Assembly (NCBI RefSeq): GCF_950097975.1
Contig: NZ_CATNHF010000023.1
Location: 186,001 to 250,000, forward strand
Reading direction: 5' to 3'
Source: Microbacterium sp. T2.11-28
Lineage (GTDB): Bacteria; Actinomycetota; Actinomycetes; Actinomycetales; Microbacteriaceae
Length of the DNA: 64,000 nt
In this document: positions 14,864-22,695 of the stretch, piece after piece
How the letters are laid out: every line of letters begins with the position of its first letter
How positions within the stretch are numbered: the stretch's first letter is position 1
The notes under the pieces: model-generated
Seen by the model: only the letters and a program-made list of their open reading frames with translations
The model's database searches: none
What the model was told of the DNA's origin: nothing
Position numbers and translations under genes: made by a program

Positions 14864-16345
14864 ATGACAGGCGGCGTCGTCGGCGCTCCCGCCGCCGTCG
14901 AGGCGCGCGGCTGGGGCTGGCGGCATGCGTCCCGGCGGGCGTGGGCGCTCTCGGGCGTGGAGTTCCGCATCGGGACGGGCGAGCGGGTGCTGCTGCTCGG
15001 AGCCTCGGGCGCGGGCAAGTCGACCCTCCTCCACGGTCTCGCGGGCGTGCTCGGCGGAGACGAGGAAGGCGAATCGGCGGGCGAACTGCTCGTCGACGGG
15101 AGCCCGGCGACCGCGTCGCGCGGCCGCGCCGGTCTCGTGCTGCAGGATCCCGACTCGCAGGTGATCCTCGCCCGCGTCGGCGACGACGTCGCCTTCGGCT
15201 GCGAGAACCTCGGTGTTCCCCGCGACGAGATCTGGCGACGGGTCGGCGCGGCGCTGGATGCCGTCGGCCTCGACGTGCCACTGGACCGGCCCACCAAGGC
15301 GCTCTCCGGCGGTCAGAAGCAGCGGCTCGCGCTCGCGGGGGCGCTCGCGATGCAGCCCGGGCTCCTGCTGCTGGACGAGCCGACGGCCAATCTCGACCCG
15401 GAGGGCGTCGTCGAGGTGCGGGAAGCGGTCGGTCGCGTGCTCGACAGGACGGGCGCGACGCTCGTCGTGGTCGAGCACCGGGTCGACGTGTGGCTGCCGC
15501 TGGTGGACCGCGTGATCGTCATCGGACCCGCCGGCGTGATCGCCGACGGCGCTCCCGGCGACGTGCTCGGCGACCGGGCCGGCAGTCGCCGGACGCAGCT
15601 CGCGGAGGCGGGCGTGTGGGTCCCCGGCATCCCGCCCGCCTCGCCTCCGCCTCCGGCGCGCGCGGCCGGAGAGATGCTGCTGTCCGCGCACGGGCTGGCC
15701 GTCGAGCGGGTGCGGGGCGTCCGCGTCGCGGACAGCATCGACCTTTCGGTCGCCGCCGGTGAGGCGCTCGCCGTCGTCGGTCCCAACGGGGCGGGCAAGT
15801 CGACGCTCGGGCTCACGATCGCCGGGCTGCTGCCGCCGGCGGCGGGCGAGCTGACCGCGACCGATCCGCTCGCCGCCGGGGCGGGCCCCTCCCCGGTCCG
15901 CTGGCGCTCCCGCGAGCTGCTCACCCGCATCGGGACCGTCTTCCAGGACCCCGAGCACCAGCTCCTGGCCCGCACCGTGCGGGAGGAGCTCGAAGTCGGC
16001 CCGCGCGCGCTCGGCCTCGACGCCGCGGCGACCGCGGCCCGTGTCGACGAGCTGCTCGACCGCCTGCGGCTGGCACCGCTCGCCCGCGCCAACCCGTACA
16101 CGCTGTCGGGCGGCGAGAAGCGGCGGCTCACGGTCGCCGCCGCCCTCGCGACGGCCCCGCGCGTACTGGTGCTCGACGAGCCGACGTTCGGGCAGGACGC
16201 CCGCACGTGGGCCGAGCTCGTGGGCCTGCTCGCACGGCTCCGCGACGACGGTGCGGCGATCGTCGCGATCACCCACGACGAGGCGGTCGTCGCGGCGCTG
16301 CATGCCCGGCGGTTCGCGCTCCCTCGGCGGGAGGAGGCCTCGTGA
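14864..16345 (+). CDS. ykoD: ECF transporter ATPase with two fused ABC domains
   Basis: A 493-residue protein with two ABC ATPase domains in one chain, which energises YkoE together with the T component. Domain one (about 20-235) has Walker A 'GASGAGKSTLL', signature 'LSGGQKQRLAL' and Walker B 'LLLLDEPTANLD'; domain two (about 268-485) has 'GPNGAGKSTLG', 'LSGGEKRRLTV' and 'VLVLDEPTFGQD'. Both switch histidines (VEHR and ITHDE) are present. The start ATG lies seven bases after ykoE. The fused double ATPase is the known YkoD arrangement, in contrast to separate EcfA1/EcfA2. Confidence 0.93.
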   Translation: MTGGVVGAPAAVEARGWGWRHASRRAWALSGVEFRIGTGERVLLLGASGAGKSTLLHGLAGVLGGDEEGESAGELLVDGSPATASRGRAGLVLQDPDSQVILARVGDDVAFGCENLGVPRDEIWRRVGAALDAVGLDVPLDRPTKALSGGQKQRLALAGALAMQPGLLLLDEPTANLDPEGVVEVREAVGRVLDRTGATLVVVEHRVDVWLPLVDRVIVIGPAGVIADGAPGDVLGDRAGSRRTQLAEAGVWVPGIPPASPPPPARAAGEMLLSAHGLAVERVRGVRVADSIDLSVAAGEALAVVGPNGAGKSTLGLTIAGLLPPAAGELTATDPLAAGAGPSPVRWRSRELLTRIGTVFQDPEHQLLARTVREELEVGPRALGLDAAATAARVDELLDRLRLAPLARANPYTLSGGEKRRLTVAAALATAPRVLVLDEPTFGQDARTWAELVGLLARLRDDGAAIVAITHDEAVVAALHARRFALPRREEAS

Positions 16346-17130
16346 CGCTCTTCGAGTCCCGCGCGCGCACCGGTGCGGTCGCCGCGATCAACCCCGTCGC
16401 GAAGCTCGCCGCGAGCGCCCTGATCGCGGTGCCGCTGATCCTCACCCTCGACGTGGTGTCGGCCGCGGTCGCCCTCGCCCTGGAGTGCGTGCTGTTCCTC
16501 TTCGCCGGCCTCGGGTGGCGGGAGTTCTGGCTGCGGACGTGGCCGGTGTGGCTCGCGGCACCGCTGACGGCGGTCACGATCGCCCTCTACGGCGAGGCCG
16601 CCGGCGAGGTCTACGTCGAGTGGTTCGTCGTCCGGATCAGCGAGGGGTCGCTGGCGCTGGCCGGGGCGACCCTCGTCCGGGTACTGGCCGTCGCCCTCCC
16701 GTCGGTGGTGCTGTTCGTGACCGTCGATCCGACCGACCTGGCCGACGGGCTCGCCCAGATCGTCCGTCTGCCGGCCCGCTTCGTCCTCGGCGCCCTCGCG
16801 GGCCTGCGGATGGTCGGGCTCTTCCTCGACGACTGGCGGGCCCTCGAGCTCGCCCGCCGCGCCCGCGGGGTCGCCGATCGAGGACGCGTGCGCCGGTTCG
16901 TCGGCATGGCGTTCGCGCTGCTCGTGCTCTCCATCCGCCGCGGTGCGAAGCTCGCAACGGCGATGGAGGCGCGCGGGTTCGGCGCGCCCGGTGCCCGCAC
17001 CTGGGCCCGCGAGTCGCGGTTCGGGGCACGCGAGTGGGCGCTCATCGCCGTCGGGGCGGCGATCTCGGCGATCGCGATCAGCGCGGCGGTGCTCGCCGGA
17101 ACCTGGAACTTCATCCTCGGCCCGTCCTGA
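16342..17130 (+). CDS. ykoC: ECF transporter T component
   Basis: A 262-residue transmembrane coupling protein of the YkoEDC transporter. About five hydrophobic segments begin with 'NPVAKLAASALIAVPLILTL'. The family coupling motif, Ala-Arg-Gly type, is visible as 'LARRARGVADRGR' and again as 'MEARGFGAPGART', which docks on the ATPases. The GTG start overlaps the ykoD stop (GTGA, 16342-16345). It closes the riboswitch-controlled operon; the next gene is convergent after 43 bases. Confidence 0.92.
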   Translation: MTLFESRARTGAVAAINPVAKLAASALIAVPLILTLDVVSAAVALALECVLFLFAGLGWREFWLRTWPVWLAAPLTAVTIALYGEAAGEVYVEWFVVRISEGSLALAGATLVRVLAVALPSVVLFVTVDPTDLADGLAQIVRLPARFVLGALAGLRMVGLFLDDWRALELARRARGVADRGRVRRFVGMAFALLVLSIRRGAKLATAMEARGFGAPGARTWARESRFGAREWALIAVGAAISAIAISAAVLAGTWNFILGPS

Positions 17131-17173
17131 CCCCGCCCTGACCCGTCCTGATCGCGCACTGTCGGCGGCCGCG

Positions 17174-17581
17174 TCAGCGCTCGTCGAGCAGCCGCACCTG
17201 TCGCGGCGTCGCGGTGACCCGGTACGACGCGTCGAGGAGCTCGGCGACCTCCGTCCAGTCGCTGTGCTCGGCCACGTCGAATCCCAGCCAGCCGGAGGGG
17301 CCGAGGTACGCGGGCACCCAGAAGCGCGGATCCTGTCGGAGCGCGGGCTCGTCGTCGGGGTCGGCCCGGATGATGATCGCCTGGTCGTGACGCCCCCGGT
17401 CGTCGTCGCTGCGTTCCGTCCCGCCGTAGTAGGCGAAGACGCGTCTGGTGAAGAACGCGGGTCGCCCGTGGCTGACCTTGACGTCCGCCTCGGGAAGCGC
17501 GAGGGCGAGCTCGCGCACGCGAGCGAGCACGGGATCGTCGTCGTCGAACATCCTCGGGTGGCTGCTGCCGGTATCACTCAT
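17174..17581 (-). CDS. MmcQ/YjbR-like family protein
   Basis: A 135-residue soluble protein of the MmcQ/YjbR fold. The typical pattern is present: 'LALALPEADVKVSHGRPAFF' near residues 25-44, where the HGRPAFF stretch is characteristic, followed by a beta strand 'RRVFAYYGG', then 'GWLGFDVAEHSDWTEVAELLDASYRVTA' at the end. The family is thought to bind DNA or small ligands, but a firm function is not known. It lies 23 bases downstream of a small-molecule kinase gene on the same strand, so they are probably cotranscribed. ATG 17581 gives the usual length. Confidence 0.8.
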   Translation of the reverse strand: MSDTGSSHPRMFDDDDPVLARVRELALALPEADVKVSHGRPAFFTRRVFAYYGGTERSDDDRGRHDQAIIIRADPDDEPALRQDPRFWVPAYLGPSGWLGFDVAEHSDWTEVAELLDASYRVTATPRQVRLLDER

Positions 17582-17604
17582 GCGCGGTCCGTCCTCCCCG
17601 CTGC

Positions 17605-18330
17605 TCAGGTCGCGTTCCACAGATCGCGGTAGTAGGCGAGGCGCTCCGGGTCGGGCTCGACCCCGTACGCGGCGAGCAGGGCGTCCTCCCAGCCGGGGCC
17701 GTAGTTCCATTCGGTGCTCATCGCGGCGACGGCGATGTCGGCCCAGCGGTCGGCGACCCCGAGTGCGCCGAGGTCGACGTGAGCGAGCGGCGCGCCGCGA
17801 TCGTCGAGCAGGGTGTTGGGGCAGCACGCGTCGCCGTGGCAGACCACGAGCACATCGACGGGCGGGGCTGAGCCGAGCGCGTCGGGAACCCGGATGCCGC
17901 GGGCGGCGGCCTTCGCGAGGCGCGCGGGCACCGTCCAGTCGAACGGGCACGCGTCCACGGGAAGTGCGTCGTGCAGGGCCCGCAGGCCCGCACCGACGGC
18001 GGCGACGGCGACGGCGGGCTCGGCGACCCAGCGCGGGTCGACCGCCGAGAGACCGGGCAGCGCGCGGGTCACGAGCCACTCGGAGGTCGCGTCGTGGCCG
18101 GTCTCGAGCACCTCCGGGACGACGGCGTACGGCCGGGCCCACCGCAGCCGCTCGGCCTCGCCGGCCATCGTCGTCTCGGGGTTCCGGGGTCCGTGCTTGA
18201 TGTAGCGGTCGTCGTCGGAGCGATAGGTGCGCCCGCCCAGGCCATTGCGCCACACCGGCACCAGACCGGCGCCCGCGGCCAGCTCTCGCACGCGATCGGG
18301 GATGGGGACAGCCTCCGTGGGGATCGACAT
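17605..18330 (-). CDS. Aminoglycoside phosphotransferase-family kinase
   Basis: A 241-residue protein with the APH(3')-like kinase fold. Key motifs are 'YIKHGPRN' (nucleotide-binding lysine), the catalytic loop 'VVCHGDACCPNTLLDD' and the metal-binding 'HVDLGALGVADRWADIAVA', all in the order and spacing of aminoglycoside 3'-phosphotransferases. This supports ATP-dependent phosphorylation of a small molecule. Whether it gives antibiotic resistance cannot be decided: many chromosomal homologs act on other sugars or amines. ATG 18330 was chosen because AGGA lies nine bases upstream; ATG 18339 has no such site. The MmcQ-like gene follows after 23 bases. Confidence 0.78.
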   Translation of the reverse strand: MSIPTEAVPIPDRVRELAAGAGLVPVWRNGLGGRTYRSDDDRYIKHGPRNPETTMAGEAERLRWARPYAVVPEVLETGHDATSEWLVTRALPGLSAVDPRWVAEPAVAVAAVGAGLRALHDALPVDACPFDWTVPARLAKAAARGIRVPDALGSAPPVDVLVVCHGDACCPNTLLDDRGAPLAHVDLGALGVADRWADIAVAAMSTEWNYGPGWEDALLAAYGVEPDPERLAYYRDLWNAT

Positions 18331-18397
18331 GGCACCCATCCTGCACTGCCGCACCCGCTCGAGGGGGCTGCTCTCTCGCGCGGGACGCAGTCCCGGC

Positions 18398-18403
18398 TAG
18401 ACT
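18398..18403 (+). promoter_or_regulatory. -10 box TAGACT for the SDR/crotonase operon
   Basis: TAGACT is placed so that transcription would start near 18410, about 27 bases before ATG 18437, which has a GAAGGAG site. Confidence 0.45.
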
Positions 18404-18436
18404 GGGATGCGGTTTCACCCGTTCGAAGGAGAGCGC

Positions 18437-19198
18437 ATGGACATCAGCGGGACCTCCGCCCTCATCACCGGCGGTGCGAGCGGCCTCGGCCTCGCCACGG
18501 CCCGGCGGCTGGCCGCTGCAGGCGCCCACGTCGTGATCGTCGATCTCCCCTCGTCCGCCGGCGGGGCGATCGCCGAAGAGCTCGGCGGCACGTTCGCCCC
18601 CGCCGACGTGACGGACGCCGAGCAGATTGCCGCCGCCGTCGCCGCCGCGTCGGCCGCCGGCCCACTCCGCGTCGTCGTCAACTGCGCCGGCATCGCCCCG
18701 CCGGCGAAGGTCCTCGACCGCGACGGCACGCCGACGCCGCTGGCGGACTTCGAGCGGATCGTCCGCGTCAACCTCGTCGGCACCTACAACGTCGTCGCCC
18801 AGGCGGCAGCCGCGGTCGCGGCCACCGATCCGACGGCGTCCGGCGACCGCGGCGTGATCGTGAACACCGCGTCGGTCGCCGCGTTCGACGGTCAGATCGG
18901 CCAGCCCGCCTACGCGGCCAGCAAGGGCGGGGTGCACGCGATGACGCTGCCGATCGCCCGCGAGCTGGCGCGCCACGGCATCCGCGTCTGCACGATCGCG
19001 CCGGGGATCATGGAGACGCCCATGCTCGCCGGCCTCCCGCAGGCCGCGCAGGACTCCCTGGGCCAGCAGGTGCCCTACCCGGCACGGCTCGGGCGTCCCG
19101 ACGAGTACGCCGCCCTCGTGATGTCGATCGTCGACAACGGCTATCTCAACGGCGAGACCATCCGCCTCGACGGCGCGATCCGCATGGCACCCAAGTGA
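18437..19198 (+). CDS. SDR oxidoreductase, 3-hydroxyacyl-CoA dehydrogenase type 2-like
   Basis: A 253-residue classical short-chain dehydrogenase. It has the cofactor motif 'TGGASGLGLATARRL' (an aspartate follows in 'VIVDLPSS', favouring NAD), 'NCAGIAPP', the catalytic Ser in 'VNTASVAAFDGQIGQ', and the catalytic 'YAASKGG' Tyr/Lys pair. The stretch 'APGIMETPML' and the overall pattern match the HSD17B10-like group, which oxidises 2-methyl-3-hydroxyacyl-CoA or hydroxysteroids. It is first in a tight operon with a crotonase and a second SDR, in line with acyl-CoA or steroid side-chain breakdown. GAAGGAG precedes ATG 18437. Confidence 0.85.
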   Translation: MDISGTSALITGGASGLGLATARRLAAAGAHVVIVDLPSSAGGAIAEELGGTFAPADVTDAEQIAAAVAAASAAGPLRVVVNCAGIAPPAKVLDRDGTPTPLADFERIVRVNLVGTYNVVAQAAAAVAATDPTASGDRGVIVNTASVAAFDGQIGQPAYAASKGGVHAMTLPIARELARHGIRVCTIAPGIMETPMLAGLPQAAQDSLGQQVPYPARLGRPDEYAALVMSIVDNGYLNGETIRLDGAIRMAPK

Positions 19199-19209
19199 GC
19201 GAGGACACC

Positions 19210-19986
19210 GTGAGCGACTCCATCCTGTACACCCGTGACGGGGCGCTCGCGCGCCTCACGTTCAACCGGCCGGCGTCGCTGAACGCCATGGGGTTCGAGA
19301 TGGGGAGGCGCTGGCGCGACCTCGCGCACGAGATCGCCGCGGACCCGTCGGTGGGTGCCGTCCTCCTGGGCGCGAACGGCCCGGCGTTCTGCGCGGGCGG
19401 CGACGTGGTCGAGATGGCGACCTCGGGGGCGACGGGGACCGACGTCACCGATGCCGCCCGCACCATCCACGACGGCATCCGCGCACTGGTCTCCTCCGAC
19501 AAGCCGATCGTCGCCGCCGTCCGCGGCGCCGTCGCCGGCGGCGGGCTCGGCCTCATGCTCACCGCGGACTACATCGTGGCGTCGCCGGACGCCAAGTTCG
19601 TGAGCAAGTACGCGAACATCGGGCTCACGCCCGACCTCGGCGTCTCGACCCTGCTGCCGGCCGCGATCGGACAGCGTCGCGCGCTGCGCCTGCTCCTGCA
19701 GGACCTGACGATCGATGCCGGCACCGCGCAGGAGTGGGGCCTGGTCACCGAGGTGGCAGCCGACCCGGACGCCCGTGCCGAGGAGGTGGCGCGCTTCTGG
19801 CTGTCGGGGGCGACCGCGGCGTTCGGGCAGGCCAAGCGCCTCGTGCGCGCGGGCGCCGGGCGCGACTTCGCCGAGAACCTCGACGACGAGGCGCGTTCGA
19901 TCGGCACCCGTTTCGACACCGACGAGTCCCGGGTGCGCGTGGCGGCGTTCGCCGCGGCATCCCGCACCCCCAAGGAGAACCGATGA
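19210..19986 (+). CDS. Enoyl-CoA hydratase/isomerase family protein
   Basis: A 258-residue crotonase with the two oxyanion-hole loops 'GPAFCAGGDVVEMA' and 'VAGGGLGLMLTADYIVAS', followed by 'KYANIGLTPDLGVSTLLP'. The second acidic residue expected for a standard hydratase in this last loop is an aspartate (TPDLG) rather than glutamate, so isomerase or thioesterase activity is possible. The usual substrate is an enoyl-CoA in beta-oxidation. The start is GTG 19210, which has GAGG five bases upstream; GTG 19195 overlaps the preceding stop (GTGA) and is the alternative. The next SDR gene starts within its stop codon. Confidence 0.82.
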   Translation: MSDSILYTRDGALARLTFNRPASLNAMGFEMGRRWRDLAHEIAADPSVGAVLLGANGPAFCAGGDVVEMATSGATGTDVTDAARTIHDGIRALVSSDKPIVAAVRGAVAGGGLGLMLTADYIVASPDAKFVSKYANIGLTPDLGVSTLLPAAIGQRRALRLLLQDLTIDAGTAQEWGLVTEVAADPDARAEEVARFWLSGATAAFGQAKRLVRAGAGRDFAENLDDEARSIGTRFDTDESRVRVAAFAAASRTPKENR

Positions 19987-20846
19987 GCAGCGGCACCCCG
20001 AGCAGCACCCCGACCGGCGGATCCCTCGCCGGCAAGACGATCCTCATGTCGGGCGGCAGCCGCGGCATCGGCCTGGCGATCGCACTGCGCGCGGCGCGCG
20101 ACGGCGCCAACATCGCCCTGCTGGCCAAGACCGACACGCCTCACCCGAAGCTCGAGGGGACCGTCCACACGGCCGCCGAGCAGATCCGCGCCGCCGGCGG
20201 CCAGGCGCTCCCGATCGTCGGCGACGTCCGCAACGACGACGACATCACCGAGGCGGTGCTGAAGACCCAGGGCGAGTTCGGCGGGATCGACGTCGTCGTC
20301 AACAACGCCTCGGTCATCGATCTGTCCGGCACGCTCGAGCTGGCCGCCAAGAAGTACGACCTCATGCAGGACGTCAACGTGCGGGGCACCTTCCTGCTGT
20401 CGCGCGCGGCGCTGCCGATCCTCAAGGATGCCGAGAACCCCCACATCCTTTCGCTCTCGCCGCCGCTGAACACCACCCCGCGCTGGCTGGGCGCGCACAC
20501 CGGCTATTCGCTCGCGAAGTTCGGGATGACGATGGCGACCCTCGGCATCGCCGCGGAGTTCGCGAAGGACGGCATCGCCGCCAACACGCTGTGGCCCGAG
20601 ACGACGATCGCCACCGCCGCCGTGCAGTTCGCCCTCGGCGGCGACCGGATGATGAAGGTCAGCCGCACCCCTGAGATCTATGCGGACGCCGCCTACGAAG
20701 TGCTGCGCCGGCCGTCGCGCGAGTACACCGGTCAGACGCTGATCGTCGAGGACGTGCTGCGGGATGCCGGTGTCACCGACTTCTCCGGCTACGCCGCGAC
20801 GCCCGGCACCCCCGACTCGGAGCTGTTCCCCGACATCTTCCTCTGA
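19983..20846 (+). CDS. SDR oxidoreductase, HSDL2-like
   Basis: A 287-residue short-chain dehydrogenase with cofactor motif 'MSGGSRGIGLAIALRAA', 'NNASVIDLSG' and an active-site 'YSLAKFGM' Tyr-Lys pair. Sequence elements such as 'LLAKTDTPHPKLEGTVHTAA' and 'PPLNTTPRWLGAHTGYSLAK' match the hydroxysteroid dehydrogenase-like 2 group, whose members act in lipid metabolism without a firmly assigned substrate. The catalytic Ser position reads 'LSLSPPL', still a serine. ATG 19983 overlaps the crotonase stop (ATGA). A repeat-rich intergenic stretch follows. Confidence 0.83.
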   Translation: MSSGTPSSTPTGGSLAGKTILMSGGSRGIGLAIALRAARDGANIALLAKTDTPHPKLEGTVHTAAEQIRAAGGQALPIVGDVRNDDDITEAVLKTQGEFGGIDVVVNNASVIDLSGTLELAAKKYDLMQDVNVRGTFLLSRAALPILKDAENPHILSLSPPLNTTPRWLGAHTGYSLAKFGMTMATLGIAAEFAKDGIAANTLWPETTIATAAVQFALGGDRMMKVSRTPEIYADAAYEVLRRPSREYTGQTLIVEDVLRDAGVTDFSGYAATPGTPDSELFPDIFL

Positions 20847-20873
20847 CCGCGCGGCGACTCGGCTCGAGTGGGT

Positions 20874-20952
20874 GGCACTCGTTGCCGCCTCGACGTGAGG
20901 TGGTGGCAGTCGTTGCCGCCTCGGCGCGCCGGAAGCGACGACGACTGCCACG
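20874..20952. repeat. Two copies of a dispersed palindromic motif
   Basis: GGCACTCGTTGCCGCCTCG (20874-20892) and GGCAGTCGTTGCCGCCTCG (20905-20923) are near-identical direct repeats, and a partial reverse copy ending CGACTGCCA follows at about 20942-20950. The same 18-mer recurs with a full inverted partner at 55686-55730, so this is a dispersed REP-like family located between genes. It sits between convergent genes and may help end both transcripts. Confidence 0.75.
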
Positions 20953-20972
20953 TCGCGGGCTGGCCGGGGTGC

Positions 20973-21863
20973 TCAGATCAGGTCGAGTGCGACGAGCGCG
21001 TTGTGCACCCCGTCGTCGAGCACACCCGTCGTGACGTGGTCGGCGAGTGCCTGCAGCTGCGGATCGGCTCCGGCCATGGCCACCGAGGTGCCGCACACCT
21101 GGAACATCTCGACGTCGTTCCAGCTGTCGCCGATGCCCACCGCGTCGGCGGCGTCGAGGCCGAGCTGATCGAGGATCTCGAGGATGGCCGCGCCCTTGTT
21201 GATGCCGCGCAGCGAGATCTCGCCGTTGGAGCCCCCGGGCATCGGCATGCTCCCCGGGATCACGTGGAAGCGCTCGCCCAGCTCCGCCTGCATGTGGTCG
21301 ACGCTGTCGGAGCGCTCGCTGACGAACACGGCCTTCGCGATCGCGTCCATCGGCGCCTCCGCGAGCGGGCGGTACCGGTCGGAGGCTTCGCGCAGCACCG
21401 CGTCGAGCAGGTCGTCGTCGTCGACGCCGAGGTGCTGCAGGTCCTCCGCTCGGCGCGCGGCGCGCTGACGCAGGAAGCCGGACATCAGGGAGAGGATGCC
21501 CGGGCTGGCGAACACGCCCTCGTGCGACTGCAGGAAGTACTGGATGCCGCCCTCCTCGAAGGTGCGGATCAGTCGCTCCACGTCCTCGCGCGGCATGGTG
21601 TGCTGCAGGACGAGCTCGCCGCCGCGGGTGGCGAACCCGCCGCCGTTGGTGATGGCGCCGTCGAACCCGATCGCGCGCACGTCGGGATGGATGTCGCCGT
21701 CCGAGCGTCCCGTGCACAGGTAGACGAGGTGCCCCCGGGCCCGGGCGGCGCGGATCGCCGACACCGTCGAGGGGGCGATGACCGTCCCGTGCTCGAGGAT
21801 CGTCCCGTCGACGTCGATGAACACGATGCGCGAGGGGGATGCCGGGGAAGTCACATGCTCCAT
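20973..21863 (-). CDS. HAD-superfamily phosphatase, Cof type
   Basis: A 296-residue cytoplasmic hydrolase. Motif I is 'VFIDVDGTIL' with the nucleophilic aspartate, motif II 'YLCTGRSDGD', motif III lysine is in 'LRGINKGAAI', and motif IV is 'GIGDSWNDVEMF'. The large C2-type cap between motifs II and III places it with Cof/YidA-like sugar-phosphate phosphatases of broad specificity. ATG 21863 follows GAGGATGGAG; a GTG 12 bases further on is a less likely alternative. It lies 72 bases downstream of lysE on the same strand, without evident functional linkage. Confidence 0.87.
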   Translation of the reverse strand: MEHVTSPASPSRIVFIDVDGTILEHGTVIAPSTVSAIRAARARGHLVYLCTGRSDGDIHPDVRAIGFDGAITNGGGFATRGGELVLQHTMPREDVERLIRTFEEGGIQYFLQSHEGVFASPGILSLMSGFLRQRAARRAEDLQHLGVDDDDLLDAVLREASDRYRPLAEAPMDAIAKAVFVSERSDSVDHMQAELGERFHVIPGSMPMPGGSNGEISLRGINKGAAILEILDQLGLDAADAVGIGDSWNDVEMFQVCGTSVAMAGADPQLQALADHVTTGVLDDGVHNALVALDLI

Positions 21864-21935
21864 CCTCTCAGCCCCGGATGAACGGCTCCTGCACGCGGGC
21901 GGCTCCCGGCCGCACCCGGCGGAGGGCGAACGGGC

Positions 21936-22574
21936 TCAGTGCCTGGGTCCGGTGACCAGCAGGACGCCGCCGAGACCGATCATCATCCCGCCGCCGGTCG
22001 CCGTCAGGGTCTCGATGCGTCGCGGGGACCGCGCGAACCAGGTGCGCGCCGCTGCGGCCGCGAACACCCAGACGCTGTCGGAGACGAGTGCGAGCACCGC
22101 GAAGACGAGGCCGAGCTCCATCATCTGCCACGGCACGCCGCCCGCGCGGACGTCGACGAACTGCGGCAGCACGGCCACGAAGAACGCGATGGTCTTGGGG
22201 TTGGTGACACCCACGAGGAACCCCTGCCACAGCTGACGGCCGTGGGAACGGGGCAGGCCTGCGATCTCCACCTCGCGGCCGGCGTCCTTGCGGTGACGGA
22301 TCGCCTGCACGCCGAGATACACGAGGTACAGCGCCCCGGCGATCTTCAGCGCGGTGAACAGCTCGACGGAACGGGCCACGATGCCGCCGACCCCGAGGGC
22401 GACCAGCGCGACGATCGGGACGAGCGCGAGGGTCACCCCGGCCACGCTCAGCAGGCCCCCCGTGCGGCCGAGCGCCAGGGTGCGGCCGACCGAGAACAGC
22501 ACCGCCGGGCCGGGGATCACGATCAGCACGATCGCGGCGAGCGTGAAGGCGAGGAGGTTGTCGAGCGGGACCAC
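21936..22574 (-). CDS. LysE-family amino acid exporter
   Basis: A 212-residue membrane protein with about six helices, typical of the LysE/RhtB family that exports amino acids or related metabolites by proton antiport. The family N-terminal pattern 'VLIVIPGPAVLFSVGRTLALGRTGG' is intact, and 'GFLVGVTNPKTIAFFVAVLPQFVD' with its NPK motif follows. GTG 22574 was chosen because a TACGCT box lies seven bases upstream. The gene is divergent from an XRE regulator whose start is 121 bases away, a layout often seen for an exporter and its regulator. Confidence 0.88.
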   Translation of the reverse strand: MVPLDNLLAFTLAAIVLIVIPGPAVLFSVGRTLALGRTGGLLSVAGVTLALVPIVALVALGVGGIVARSVELFTALKIAGALYLVYLGVQAIRHRKDAGREVEIAGLPRSHGRQLWQGFLVGVTNPKTIAFFVAVLPQFVDVRAGGVPWQMMELGLVFAVLALVSDSVWVFAAAAARTWFARSPRRIETLTATGGGMMIGLGGVLLVTGPRH

Positions 22575-22581
22575 AGCGCTC

Positions 22582-22587
22582 AGCGTA
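22582..22587 (-). promoter_or_regulatory. -10 box TACGCT, leaderless
   Basis: On the minus strand TACGCT ends seven bases before GTG 22574 of the exporter gene. Confidence 0.5.
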
Positions 22588-22695
22588 GACCGCACTCCCG
22601 GCGGCGTCATACGTCCGACGGTTCGGAGTCCTTTCAGGTGCGCGCGCGCAGACCGGCACCGCGCGACCGATCCGGACGGGTCGACAGGGGGAGAT

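Noticed and set aside
17605-18330. Antibiotic resistance aminoglycoside kinase
   Set aside because: Only the fold and catalytic motifs can be read. Chromosomal members with other substrates are common, so a resistance role was not claimed.
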